From positions 1 through 21,863 of the forward strand of contig CANQOJ010000013.1 of NCBI GenBank assembly GCA_947625455.1: a stretch of 21,863 bases of DNA. Direction: 5' to 3'. Below are positions 6,807-14,904 of this stretch, one piece after another. The stretch is from an uncultured Clostridia bacterium (GTDB lineage: Bacteria; Bacillota; Clostridia; Oscillospirales; Ruminococcaceae). Made by a program: the position numbers and the translations under genes. Position 1 is the first letter of the stretch; each line of letters opens with the position of its first letter. The notes beneath the pieces were generated by a model. The model had not been told where the DNA came from, searched no databases, and worked only from the letters and a program-made list of their open reading frames with translations.

Positions 6807-9800
6807 CTATCTCTTTGTAAAGTAAATATTTATTGTATGTTCAACATTCCTTACCGAGTTTAAAATGGTCGGAATATCAGAATTGCTACGATTATCGGCG
6901 CTTCGGAAAAGCGCATTATCCTCGTCGTGATAATCGGAAAATACCAGCGTATCCGGCAGACTTTCTGCAAGTCTGCCCCAACAATCCAGATAATTATCGA
7001 GCCATTCTTCCGCAAATCCCCTGATGTGCGGCGCAATTTCATCAACGCGTTTCAATATGCTCTGCTTAATATTCTCAACATCTTTATCATTTCTTACAAA
7101 TTCGCAGGCGCTCACGTTAGAGTTATATTTCGGCACGGTATGCCTTATAATTGCCATCATAGCGCAGTGCAAAGCCTTTTCGACAGCACGCGGAGAATAT
7201 GAAGTAACGCTTGACGCTTCGACATATTTATAAAATGTGCTGTGATAATAAACGAACTGTTCGTAATAAGATTTGTCGCGCGCCCGCATATTGTTGTAAA
7301 GGGATATAACAAGTCCGGGATTGTTTCTTCCCACACGGCTTGTGGCTTGAATATATTCCGAATTTGACTTTGGCTGTCCGTAAACGCACATAACTCCGAG
7401 TCTGTCAATGTCTATGCCTACCGACAGCATATTTGACGCCATTATATAATCAAAGCAGTCGCTGTCTGTATATCGCTTTGCAAGCCTTTCAAGAACGCCT
7501 TTTATCTGTTTCGCAGAGTTACGGCTTGTAAGTTCATCACTTTTGAAATATGACGGTATATCGGCGTTTGGACCGTCAATTTTCATATTTACGCTTTCGG
7601 CTTCTTTTTTGAACGTATAAGTTATAAGATACTTTATTTCTGCCAAAATGCGGTCTGATATGATTATTGAATTAGAACCAAGTTCTTTAAGCGAATTAAA
7701 ATACCCAACATATGTATAAAACTGGTCGACAACATCAGTCGGTTTCCCTTGAAGCCTGTAAAGATGCTTCATAAAAGTAAGCAGCGCAAAGATTTTAATC
7801 AGCATCTCAGATGTTCCGAAACCTATGGAACAAACGCCGAGATATGTTCTTGCAGGGCGTTTTGTCTCGTCTGCTTCTACGGCAAAAAACGAATCCGAAT
7901 GTGATAACCCGTTTGGCGGGAATTGTATCATATTTCTGTTGTAAAGAATTTTGATTTGATTATCGGCATTTTTAACGGTTGCCGTTGAAGCTATGATTTT
8001 AGGCGGCGTGCCGTAATGCCTGCATATGTGGTCAATTGCCGTTTCATATAATCCCGTGATTGAACCGAGAGGACCTGAAATAAGGTGAAGTTCGTCCTGT
8101 ATAATAAGTTCGGGCGGTTTACAGCCGTTTGCGCCCAGCAGACTACCCGCTTTTTCTTCCCACGTTATTCTTGCAAATTTATCGACTGTGCTTAAAACAA
8201 AAGTAGGCGCGGCACGATAAATGTCGTCGTCTACCACATAAATCGGCAAATGTTTATGAAAATCGCATTTGGGGTTATTACAGCAGGATATATTCATTCC
8301 TCCGCCGGTTATCTCGTAACCGCCGACGTTAATTTCCGCGCCGCACCAGGGGCATTTTACGATTTGCATGGGGTTTGCTTCATATAAAACTGCCGTTGAA
8401 TCCTCGCGGATTTTCTCCAGCGCCTCTTGCGCGTTTTTAATGTGATTAGGCGTCATTCCGGAACCTATCCAAAGCCCGATGGAAATTTCATTTCCCGGTA
8501 TTTTGTACTTTTTCCGCATATATTCACAAGCGCAGATAAGAGCGCTCGCTCTTTCAAACTGCTGAAGCGTAAGCAGTCTTAGGGTATATTTCATAATAAC
8601 GGCAACGCCGTTTATTTTATCGCCTTTTCCGCTTAGCCGTCTGAAGAATATTGAAAACGCCGCAACTCCGAGATACGCTTCTGTTTTTCCTCCTCCCGTA
8701 GGAAACCACAAAAGGTCAACGTCATCATGAAATTCCGAGTTTTTGTCAACAATATCGGGTATTATCTGCAGAATATACGCCATTTGAAACGGATACCAGC
8801 TTACCGTATTCGGCTGGCAGTGCTTTGTTTTAACGCGCTGTAAAAGCATTGCTTCGTTCATGAAGATGAATGCTTTCCAAGCCGTTTCGTTGTTTTCAAG
8901 CACCTTAACTCCCGTGTGCAGGCGTGAAATACAGCGCTCAATATGTTTGAATGTATCCGAAGCCGTATCGGGATATTTCCCGATAAGTTCGGTATTGCTG
9001 TTCTTCAAATTTTTATACCATTTCTGATATTGCATAACAAAGGAATTGAGTTTTTCGCAGGCTGAATTTCTGTCCGCGTTGTTCCAGTAATTCATATGAA
9101 GATAATCCGAGTTACGGAGCATTCTCGGCATCATCTGAAGCATTCTGTACTTTGGTATAAACTCGCTTCTTACCTCTTTCACAACGCCTCTGTCTTCAGT
9201 GAAAACCGCCGAACAACCGTGACCGTAAGCATAGTTATTTACAGCGTCATAAAGCATATCATTCTTTTCATCTTCAAATGACTTGCGGACATTTCTCCTG
9301 TAAACAGGCATAAAACCTTTGTTGCTTTTGATTGACAGCACGCATTGAAACAATGCGTTTGTGTTGCTTCCCAAAAAATCAGTTCCCGCCTTGTGCTTAT
9401 TGAGTACGGAAATCGTCACAAGTTCGCTGTTGTCGTCATTGACATTCCTGACGTTAAGGTATACTTCAATATCGCTGTTTTCATCATCGCTGATTATAAC
9501 ACTGCATATTTTATTCGGGAGAACAACGCTTTTTTGAAAGCTTCTTTCTTCCCGTGAATAATAATGCCCGTTTACTTCCTTTCCGTTTTGTATTATAACT
9601 TTTTCTGAATGATGATACACCGCGTAATTAAATTCAACATTTATCATGTCGTCAGATAATGCGCAAAAAGAAACTCCCATAACCGACGGCTTAAAAATGC
9701 TGATATTCTTAGGAACTTCATTGCCCTCAAATTCGTTTTCAAACATTTCATCTTCCGAGCGGTTTGCGTCAGACGCTTCGGAATTTTTGCTTTTAGGCTG

Positions 9801-9944
9801 TGCCCATAAAATGCCGAGCGAATAACGTGTGAGCGGATCTACTATTTCAAGTACTTCATTTTTTTCGACAGGTCCTATGAAATCTGTCCTAAGATGTTCT
9901 GCAATATCGTCTATTGCACCGTAAAACTCCGAATACCCCGACAT
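6807..9944 (-). CDS. drmA-like: DrmA-like SF2 helicase
   Basis: About 1045 residues counted from ATG 9944. The N-terminal ~400 residues have no recognised motif. Then motif I FPTGGGKTEAYLG (414-426), a Cys set consistent with a zinc finger (C531, C534, C554/C555, C560), motif II DELH (617-620), motif III STAT (653-656), motif V MLSVGIDIDRLG (839-850) and motif VI QATSRVGR (866-873). The WFPTGGGKTEAYLG form and the DUF1998 partner are typical of DrmA, the DISARM motor that binds and moves along DNA. The frame is open from a TTG at 9977, overlapping the UvrD-like gene by 29 nt; ATG 9944, 4 nt after that gene's stop, is the likelier start, although its ribosome site (GGAAAGAAG) is only moderate. 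Confidence 0.9.
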   Translation of the reverse strand: MSGYSEFYGAIDDIAEHLRTDFIGPVEKNEVLEIVDPLTRYSLGILWAQPKSKNSEASDANRSEDEMFENEFEGNEVPKNISIFKPSVMGVSFCALSDDMINVEFNYAVYHHSEKVIIQNGKEVNGHYYSREERSFQKSVVLPNKICSVIISDDENSDIEVYLNVRNVNDDNSELVTISVLNKHKAGTDFLGSNTNALFQCVLSIKSNKGFMPVYRRNVRKSFEDEKNDMLYDAVNNYAYGHGCSAVFTEDRGVVKEVRSEFIPKYRMLQMMPRMLRNSDYLHMNYWNNADRNSACEKLNSFVMQYQKWYKNLKNSNTELIGKYPDTASDTFKHIERCISRLHTGVKVLENNETAWKAFIFMNEAMLLQRVKTKHCQPNTVSWYPFQMAYILQIIPDIVDKNSEFHDDVDLLWFPTGGGKTEAYLGVAAFSIFFRRLSGKGDKINGVAVIMKYTLRLLTLQQFERASALICACEYMRKKYKIPGNEISIGLWIGSGMTPNHIKNAQEALEKIREDSTAVLYEANPMQIVKCPWCGAEINVGGYEITGGGMNISCCNNPKCDFHKHLPIYVVDDDIYRAAPTFVLSTVDKFARITWEEKAGSLLGANGCKPPELIIQDELHLISGPLGSITGLYETAIDHICRHYGTPPKIIASTATVKNADNQIKILYNRNMIQFPPNGLSHSDSFFAVEADETKRPARTYLGVCSIGFGTSEMLIKIFALLTFMKHLYRLQGKPTDVVDQFYTYVGYFNSLKELGSNSIIISDRILAEIKYLITYTFKKEAESVNMKIDGPNADIPSYFKSDELTSRNSAKQIKGVLERLAKRYTDSDCFDYIMASNMLSVGIDIDRLGVMCVYGQPKSNSEYIQATSRVGRNNPGLVISLYNNMRARDKSYYEQFVYYHSTFYKYVEASSVTSYSPRAVEKALHCAMMAIIRHTVPKYNSNVSACEFVRNDKDVENIKQSILKRVDEIAPHIRGFAEEWLDNYLDCWGRLAESLPDTLVFSDYHDEDNALFRSADNRSNSDIPTILNSVRNVEHTINIYFTKR

Positions 9945-9948
9945 TTCA

Positions 9949-12270
9949 TCACTTCTTTCCAAATACAAGTTGTGCAAGTCCCGTTACTTGAATACCAAAA
10001 CATATTTTTGAATTATTAAATTCAATCGGAACATTATCGTTAAACTTTTTTAATACCTCTGTGGTTATTCCGCTTACATAAAGCTTTTCCAAGCCTATAG
10101 GCAGTCCGGATTTACAGCCTGCCCTGCTTATTGCCTGACTTAGTTCGTTTATTATCGTTTTTGAAAACGAACCTATTTGGCGTTTTTTATGGTATATTTC
10201 ATATAATCCCGTGACAGGCGAATGTTTAGCGGAAAGCGCATCATACAGCTTCACATTGTTCGCAATATATTCCTGCAAATCAAGCACATCATCAAAATTT
10301 CCCGACGCAAAAGAAGTGTTGTCTAAATCTCCCGTCAATCCCACGCTTATGAATTTGCAGTATTTATTGCTTGTCCTGTATAAATTATTCTGTCCTAATT
10401 CAATTGACCGTCCGGATGATGTGCGTTTAAAATACTTTGCGGTTCTCTTCATGGTTTCAAACTTATTTTTAGCACGGGTTAAAGCGACATATCTGACTCT
10501 TGCTTCTTCTGCGCTGTCAGAGGAATATTTAATATGTGATTCAATCAGAATTACATTGTCAAACTCCTTGCCCTTTGCCCTATGTATAGTTGAAACCGTA
10601 AGCAAAGGCGTTTCTCCGTAAAATTCGGGCGGAATATTTCCGGGCGTTGAAAGCGCTTTTGTCAATTCAGAAACGTTTATTATATCGGCGTTATCCTTTA
10701 GTCCTGTCAAAGCGCATAATTCTTTCCAAACGGTTTCGGTATTTGTCAAATCGGTCCTGAATTTCAACCTCTCTATAAAGGTGTTCTTCTCAATCGTATC
10801 ACGGCAATAATCCCAAAAAACATCTGCAATCCACCGAGGAATAGGCACAACGTTGTCCACACCTCTGTTAAGGACATGGCAAATGCGTTTTTGGCACAGC
10901 AGTCCGCTAATGTATTCCGCTTCGCCGTTGTTTCGGCATAAAATTGCCGTTGATACATCGGGAGACTGAGAAAGATTTTTGATATAATTTTCAATCTTTA
11001 TGTCAGCCGAATATTTAGACATCATGTTGTCGGCATATTTATTCTGTTCCATAAAACTTTCGGCAAGCAATACTTTGCGCATTTTTTCGGCTTCTGCCGC
11101 AAGTTCGGATTTTTGCCTTTTGTTTACTGTTAGTTCATATCTTTGCATATCTTCCGGAAACAGTTCTTCAATGCGTTTATAAAACTCTGTCGAACTAATT
11201 TTAGCGTCATCATCAGCCGAATAATCGTAGATAGACTGACATCTGTCGCCTGCAAGCAAATATCCGCATTTCAAATTTTCCAGTATTTTCAGCACCATTT
11301 CGGCGCGTTCATTTACAAGGTCCTGAAGTTCATCAACAACAAAATAGCTGACAGCTTCAAAATCCTCCTGTTTTATGTTGTCGTTAAACAGCTTTATTCG
11401 CTCGTTATATCCGCAGTTCTCAAAATTCTCGGTAATAACGCCTTGCTCTTTCATGGCTATTAAAAAATATGTCGCATAAGAATCAAAAGTAAGCACGCAG
11501 ATATTTTTCGCTGACGGCTGAATTTCTCCGCTTATAACGGCGTCATTTATCCTGCTTTCAACAAGTTCCTTAGCTGAACGCGTATAGCAAAGAACATAAA
11601 TTTCTTCGGCAGGGCAAAGTTTGTTTTTCAGAATATATATCAGACGCTGAATAATCGTATATGTTTTTCCTGTGCCCGGACCGGAATTTAATATGATGTG
11701 AGTATCAAGCGGCGCAGATATTATGCAGTCGGGCTCGGTTATTTCTTTGTACAGCTCGCTTGTCTGCTGTATTTCAGCGGCAGACGCTTCTTCAGGCGCA
11801 GAATATTCTTTCGGGGCAAATTCGTCTTGCGCTTCGTTTAAATCCTTTGCGGACGTAACCGTATTATCTTGTATGATTATGCCGTGTTTTTCTAAAAACT
11901 CCTTTAGGCTGTTATCTTCTTCCGTATCTTCAATATCAACGGTTTCGCGCTCTATCTTTATCGGCGTACAGCCGTCAACGCCCGGACAGTCCGTATATTC
12001 GCATCTGCATTCCCATTGAAGCTTTCCGTCTTTCAAAACCGCGCCGTATGGCGTCTCTCCGCTTTTGGCATACGAGCATTTTTGATTTCCGAGTATAATT
12101 TTCTCTTGAACCTGCGTAAGCGGTATTGATTCCAAACCTATATATCGGTTTTTTATATCTTTAAGAAGTTTTGCGCCCGTTATCTTTTCGGCATATTTTC
12201 TGTCGTTTTTGATGTCGGGATTGCTTCTGATATATACGTTTGAAGCGATATTTATATTTGACTTAACCAT
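9949..12270 (-). CDS. UvrD/Rep-type SF1 helicase with N-terminal Cys cluster
   Basis: 773 residues. The helicase core carries motif I GPGTGKT (197-203), motif Ia CYTRSAKE (228-235), motif II DELQD (313-317), motif III GDRCQSIYDYSA (341-352), motif V STIHRAKGKEFD (560-571) and motif VI YVALTRAKN (594-602). The segment before the core is unusual: five Cys (65, 88, 90, 95, 101) in a KDGKLQWECRCEY...CPGVDGC context suggest a small metal-binding domain, followed by an acidic linker to about 185. After motif VI there are about 170 residues of probable beta-rich C-terminal domain that I do not recognise. It starts 2 nt after the Hsp70-like stop and overlaps or abuts the DrmA-like gene, so it belongs to the same operon. 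Canonical DISARM lacks this kind of subunit in my knowledge. Confidence 0.9.
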   Translation of the reverse strand: MVKSNINIASNVYIRSNPDIKNDRKYAEKITGAKLLKDIKNRYIGLESIPLTQVQEKIILGNQKCSYAKSGETPYGAVLKDGKLQWECRCEYTDCPGVDGCTPIKIERETVDIEDTEEDNSLKEFLEKHGIIIQDNTVTSAKDLNEAQDEFAPKEYSAPEEASAAEIQQTSELYKEITEPDCIISAPLDTHIILNSGPGTGKTYTIIQRLIYILKNKLCPAEEIYVLCYTRSAKELVESRINDAVISGEIQPSAKNICVLTFDSYATYFLIAMKEQGVITENFENCGYNERIKLFNDNIKQEDFEAVSYFVVDELQDLVNERAEMVLKILENLKCGYLLAGDRCQSIYDYSADDDAKISSTEFYKRIEELFPEDMQRYELTVNKRQKSELAAEAEKMRKVLLAESFMEQNKYADNMMSKYSADIKIENYIKNLSQSPDVSTAILCRNNGEAEYISGLLCQKRICHVLNRGVDNVVPIPRWIADVFWDYCRDTIEKNTFIERLKFRTDLTNTETVWKELCALTGLKDNADIINVSELTKALSTPGNIPPEFYGETPLLTVSTIHRAKGKEFDNVILIESHIKYSSDSAEEARVRYVALTRAKNKFETMKRTAKYFKRTSSGRSIELGQNNLYRTSNKYCKFISVGLTGDLDNTSFASGNFDDVLDLQEYIANNVKLYDALSAKHSPVTGLYEIYHKKRQIGSFSKTIINELSQAISRAGCKSGLPIGLEKLYVSGITTEVLKKFNDNVPIEFNNSKICFGIQVTGLAQLVFGKK

Positions 12271-12272
12271 AA

Positions 12273-13697
12273 TTACAAATCCTCGATATCCTTTAAGTCA
12301 TAATAAAACCTCAGCTTATTTATCTCGCGCTGTACCTGATAATCTTTCGCTATATATTCGTTTTTGATTACGGCGCAGGCTGTCTGGTCTTTGCGGATTT
12401 CCAGCGTCAAAGAAAACATTTCGTCTATGTATCCCTTTGCTTTGACCGTTACAACGGCATATCTGTTTCTTCCCGCTGAATCGGTGAAAATAAAATGCGC
12501 GTCATATGAATCGGTCGTCAGAGAGAAAGACACGGGTTCGGATTTGTCGCCTGCCTTGTTTATATCTTTCTTAAGCACGGGATATGTTTCGCCGTCGCTT
12601 AACAAAATGCAGATGTCATCAGCAAGCCTGTATTCGCAGTCAATTGCAGACGTAATCGCCGCGCCTTTTGCTACCATCCATTGATATCTGTTGTCCTCGT
12701 CGTCAAAGATTATCTTGTCCTCGCCAAACAGCAAAAGTATTATATCCGCAAACGGTCTTAATCCGCTTGAGCCGCCCGCAAGAATAACTTTGTCAATATT
12801 TTCGGGATTGACGTCAGCTTTTTCCATTATCTTTCTTATGGCGGTTATAACGTTTGTTTGAATAAGCGGAGAGATAATTCCTGAAAATTCATCGTAATCG
12901 ACATCAATGGACTTTGCTCCTGCCCCCAAAGTTATAGTATAATCATCGACAGTAGTAAACTCAATTTTCATTCTTTCGACTTCGTTCATAAGTTTATCTT
13001 TTTTCGTTGCTTCAAGGTCGTCGAAAGATGTGTTTGGATATATTTTCGGCAAAAGCCTTTGCGCAAGTTCCCTGTCTATATCATCACCGCCGAATTTTAC
13101 ACCGTAAACCGCGTCCTCAAACACCTTGTTTTCTTTTAGGTTAAGTATGCTCAAATCCAGCGTGCCGCCGCCAAAGTCTATGACCATAACCTTTGAGAAT
13201 GATTTTATATCCTTGACTTTTGAAATATAAGCGGAGGACGATTCGCTTATAAAGCCCTTTACTTTTATGCCTATACTTTCTGCGGCTTCAAGGAGTTCTG
13301 TTCTTGCTTTTGCGGAAAAATCAACGGGGATAGAGAAAACAGCCTCGGAAAAGTCCGCCCTCTTCACTGTCTCTTTTACATAATTCAGAAACAATGCCGA
13401 AAGCCTTTCCCCCGTGTATCTTTCGCCGTTTACAGTGATTTCCTTACCTGTTCCAAGCAGCGATTTAAATGACGTGACAATCTTATGATCTTCGGCTAAT
13501 ACGTTTATGTTCTCTTTAACTTCACGACCGAATTTGATTTTGCCGTTTCCGGTTGTTGGTATGGCAATACACGAGCTAAACGGTTTCTCATCTACGCCGT
13601 ATCTTGCTTCAAAGACTCTGCCTTGACTATAATTGCATAAGTAGACAGAGGTATTTGTTGTTCCGAAATCAATTCCGAAATATGCTCCGTTTTTCAT
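12273..13697 (-). CDS. Hsp70/DnaK-like ATPase, short form
   Basis: 474 residues, against about 610-640 for DnaK. The nucleotide-binding domain is complete: phosphate-1 DFGTTN (10-15), phosphate-2 DFGGGTLDL (174-182), GGDDIDR (203-209), the ERMKIEFT helix (241-248), adenosine motif LAGGSSGLRP (306-315) and GAA at 345-347. About 90 residues of beta-rich sequence (365-450) could be a reduced substrate-binding domain; there is no helical lid. It overlaps the preceding coiled-coil gene by 4 nt (ATGA) and is 2 nt from the helicase gene. A housekeeping DnaK is unlikely given the length and the absence of dnaJ and grpE homologues of normal type. A role in folding, holding or disassembling the defence complex is inferred. 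Confidence 0.88.
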   Translation of the reverse strand: MKNGAYFGIDFGTTNTSVYLCNYSQGRVFEARYGVDEKPFSSCIAIPTTGNGKIKFGREVKENINVLAEDHKIVTSFKSLLGTGKEITVNGERYTGERLSALFLNYVKETVKRADFSEAVFSIPVDFSAKARTELLEAAESIGIKVKGFISESSSAYISKVKDIKSFSKVMVIDFGGGTLDLSILNLKENKVFEDAVYGVKFGGDDIDRELAQRLLPKIYPNTSFDDLEATKKDKLMNEVERMKIEFTTVDDYTITLGAGAKSIDVDYDEFSGIISPLIQTNVITAIRKIMEKADVNPENIDKVILAGGSSGLRPFADIILLLFGEDKIIFDDEDNRYQWMVAKGAAITSAIDCEYRLADDICILLSDGETYPVLKKDINKAGDKSEPVSFSLTTDSYDAHFIFTDSAGRNRYAVVTVKAKGYIDEMFSLTLEIRKDQTACAVIKNEYIAKDYQVQREINKLRFYYDLKDIEDL

Positions 13698-14890
13698 TTG
13701 TTGTTCCCCTTATAGTCAATTCCGTTTCTGTCAAGCGCTCTGAAAACTTTCTTTATGATTGCCTGCAGCGACTCATAGTTGATTTCACTGACATCTGAAA
13801 ATTCGTATTCAAGCCAGTCCTCATATAAGAGGCTGAAGCTGCTTTTCAGCTCTGAGCGAAGTTTATTAGCTTCAAATGCTATCTCATGCCGGTTTATTTC
13901 ATAGGCATTGTTCAGACTTTTGTCAAGCTCGGAGTTTTTAGCTTCGAGGGCTTCTATCTGCTTTTTGAGTTCAGCATTTTCGGCTTCGGCAGATGCCAGG
14001 GATTGTTTTACGGCTTGAATTTCGGCTGACTGTTCATCTGCCTTTGCAAAACGGTATTTGTTTATCTCGTTCTGCATAGGCGCAATAACGCTTTCGACAG
14101 CCTTAATGACAGCGTCTTTTTCTTTTGCTATGTCCTCTTTCATACTTGCATACAGTTCTTTTAAAGTCATATCATTTGCAGAAGAAATATTTTCGGCTTT
14201 TTTATCTGAAATAGGAGCGGTTTTTTCATCTGTTGCTGTCTTGCCGTTCGTCAAATCCGTAACCGTTTGATTTGCGGCATACTTTGCCGTCTCAAAGCCG
14301 TACTTATTTCCCCATTCAATAACCAGCGGTTTGTATTCTTCCGAAGAAAGAGTGCTAGCGGCTTTCCATACATTAAACAGTGCAGACCTTTCAAAAGCCG
14401 AATAATCAAGCGCAAAAATCCTGCCTTTTGTGCTGTCGGCAAGCGAGCGGAATTTTTCACCGTAAGATTTTGTCTTTGCGGCGCAGTTAGCGGCATAAAC
14501 AACAAACTGAGGGAGCTGAACAGACGTCAGCGCCTTATCCTTACAGTTTTTCATAATTGCAGACGCCGCCGAAACAAGCTTTTGCAGATAAGTCTGCGGT
14601 TTGTTTGCTTTCTTAACTGATTTTAAAAGTTCTTCCATTACCTCGTCAAGCAGTTCAATGTCTGCGCTTTCATTCTTGGCAATCATGTCAAAATAAAACT
14701 TTGAGGTATCGGCGGGAAACATTGAAAGCCTTGACGCTATGTCGGATATTGAAGCGTCATTGTCAAATGTCAGCCCGGCTAACAGCTGTGCGACTTCTTT
14801 TGTTTTTTCGGCATTAAGCTTGTATTTGTTCTGCTTATATTCATCATAAATCGCGTCCAACTTTTCCTGTATTTCTTTTAAATTGTCCAT
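13694..14890 (-). CDS. Coiled-coil protein coupled to the Hsp70-like gene
   Basis: 398 residues, soluble. A mostly helical N-terminal part (1-200), a polar low-complexity linker (about 208-240), a strong heptad coiled coil near 280-350 (Ala/Glu/Leu-rich: SAEAENAELKKQIEALEAKN), and a conserved-looking 49-residue tail with LYEDWLEYEF and AIIKKVFRALDRNGID. I do not recognise a named family. The layout of a long coiled coil plus a small C-terminal domain, together with the ATGA overlap with the Hsp70-like gene, fits a GrpE-like nucleotide exchange factor or a dedicated adaptor; this is inference. AAGGAG lies 7 nt before ATG. The gene starts 14 nt after the stop of the 719-codon gene. Confidence 0.8.
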   Translation of the reverse strand: MDNLKEIQEKLDAIYDEYKQNKYKLNAEKTKEVAQLLAGLTFDNDASISDIASRLSMFPADTSKFYFDMIAKNESADIELLDEVMEELLKSVKKANKPQTYLQKLVSAASAIMKNCKDKALTSVQLPQFVVYAANCAAKTKSYGEKFRSLADSTKGRIFALDYSAFERSALFNVWKAASTLSSEEYKPLVIEWGNKYGFETAKYAANQTVTDLTNGKTATDEKTAPISDKKAENISSANDMTLKELYASMKEDIAKEKDAVIKAVESVIAPMQNEINKYRFAKADEQSAEIQAVKQSLASAEAENAELKKQIEALEAKNSELDKSLNNAYEINRHEIAFEANKLRSELKSSFSLLYEDWLEYEFSDVSEINYESLQAIIKKVFRALDRNGIDYKGNNK

Positions 14891-14904
14891 AAAAAATCTC
14901 CTTA

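Noticed and set aside
4993..9944. Calling the locus canonical DISARM class 1 or 2
   Set aside because: No DNA methyltransferase, DrmC or DrmD is encoded anywhere in the window; only the DrmA/DrmB core is shared.
12273..13697. Housekeeping DnaK
   Set aside because: The protein is about 150 residues too short, lacks the lid, and sits in an operon of helicases with no dnaJ or classical grpE.
14267..14620. 117-codon plus-strand open frame inside the coiled-coil gene
   Set aside because: It is antisense to a gene with clear coding pattern and lies in a tightly packed operon; no promoter or ribosome site supports it.
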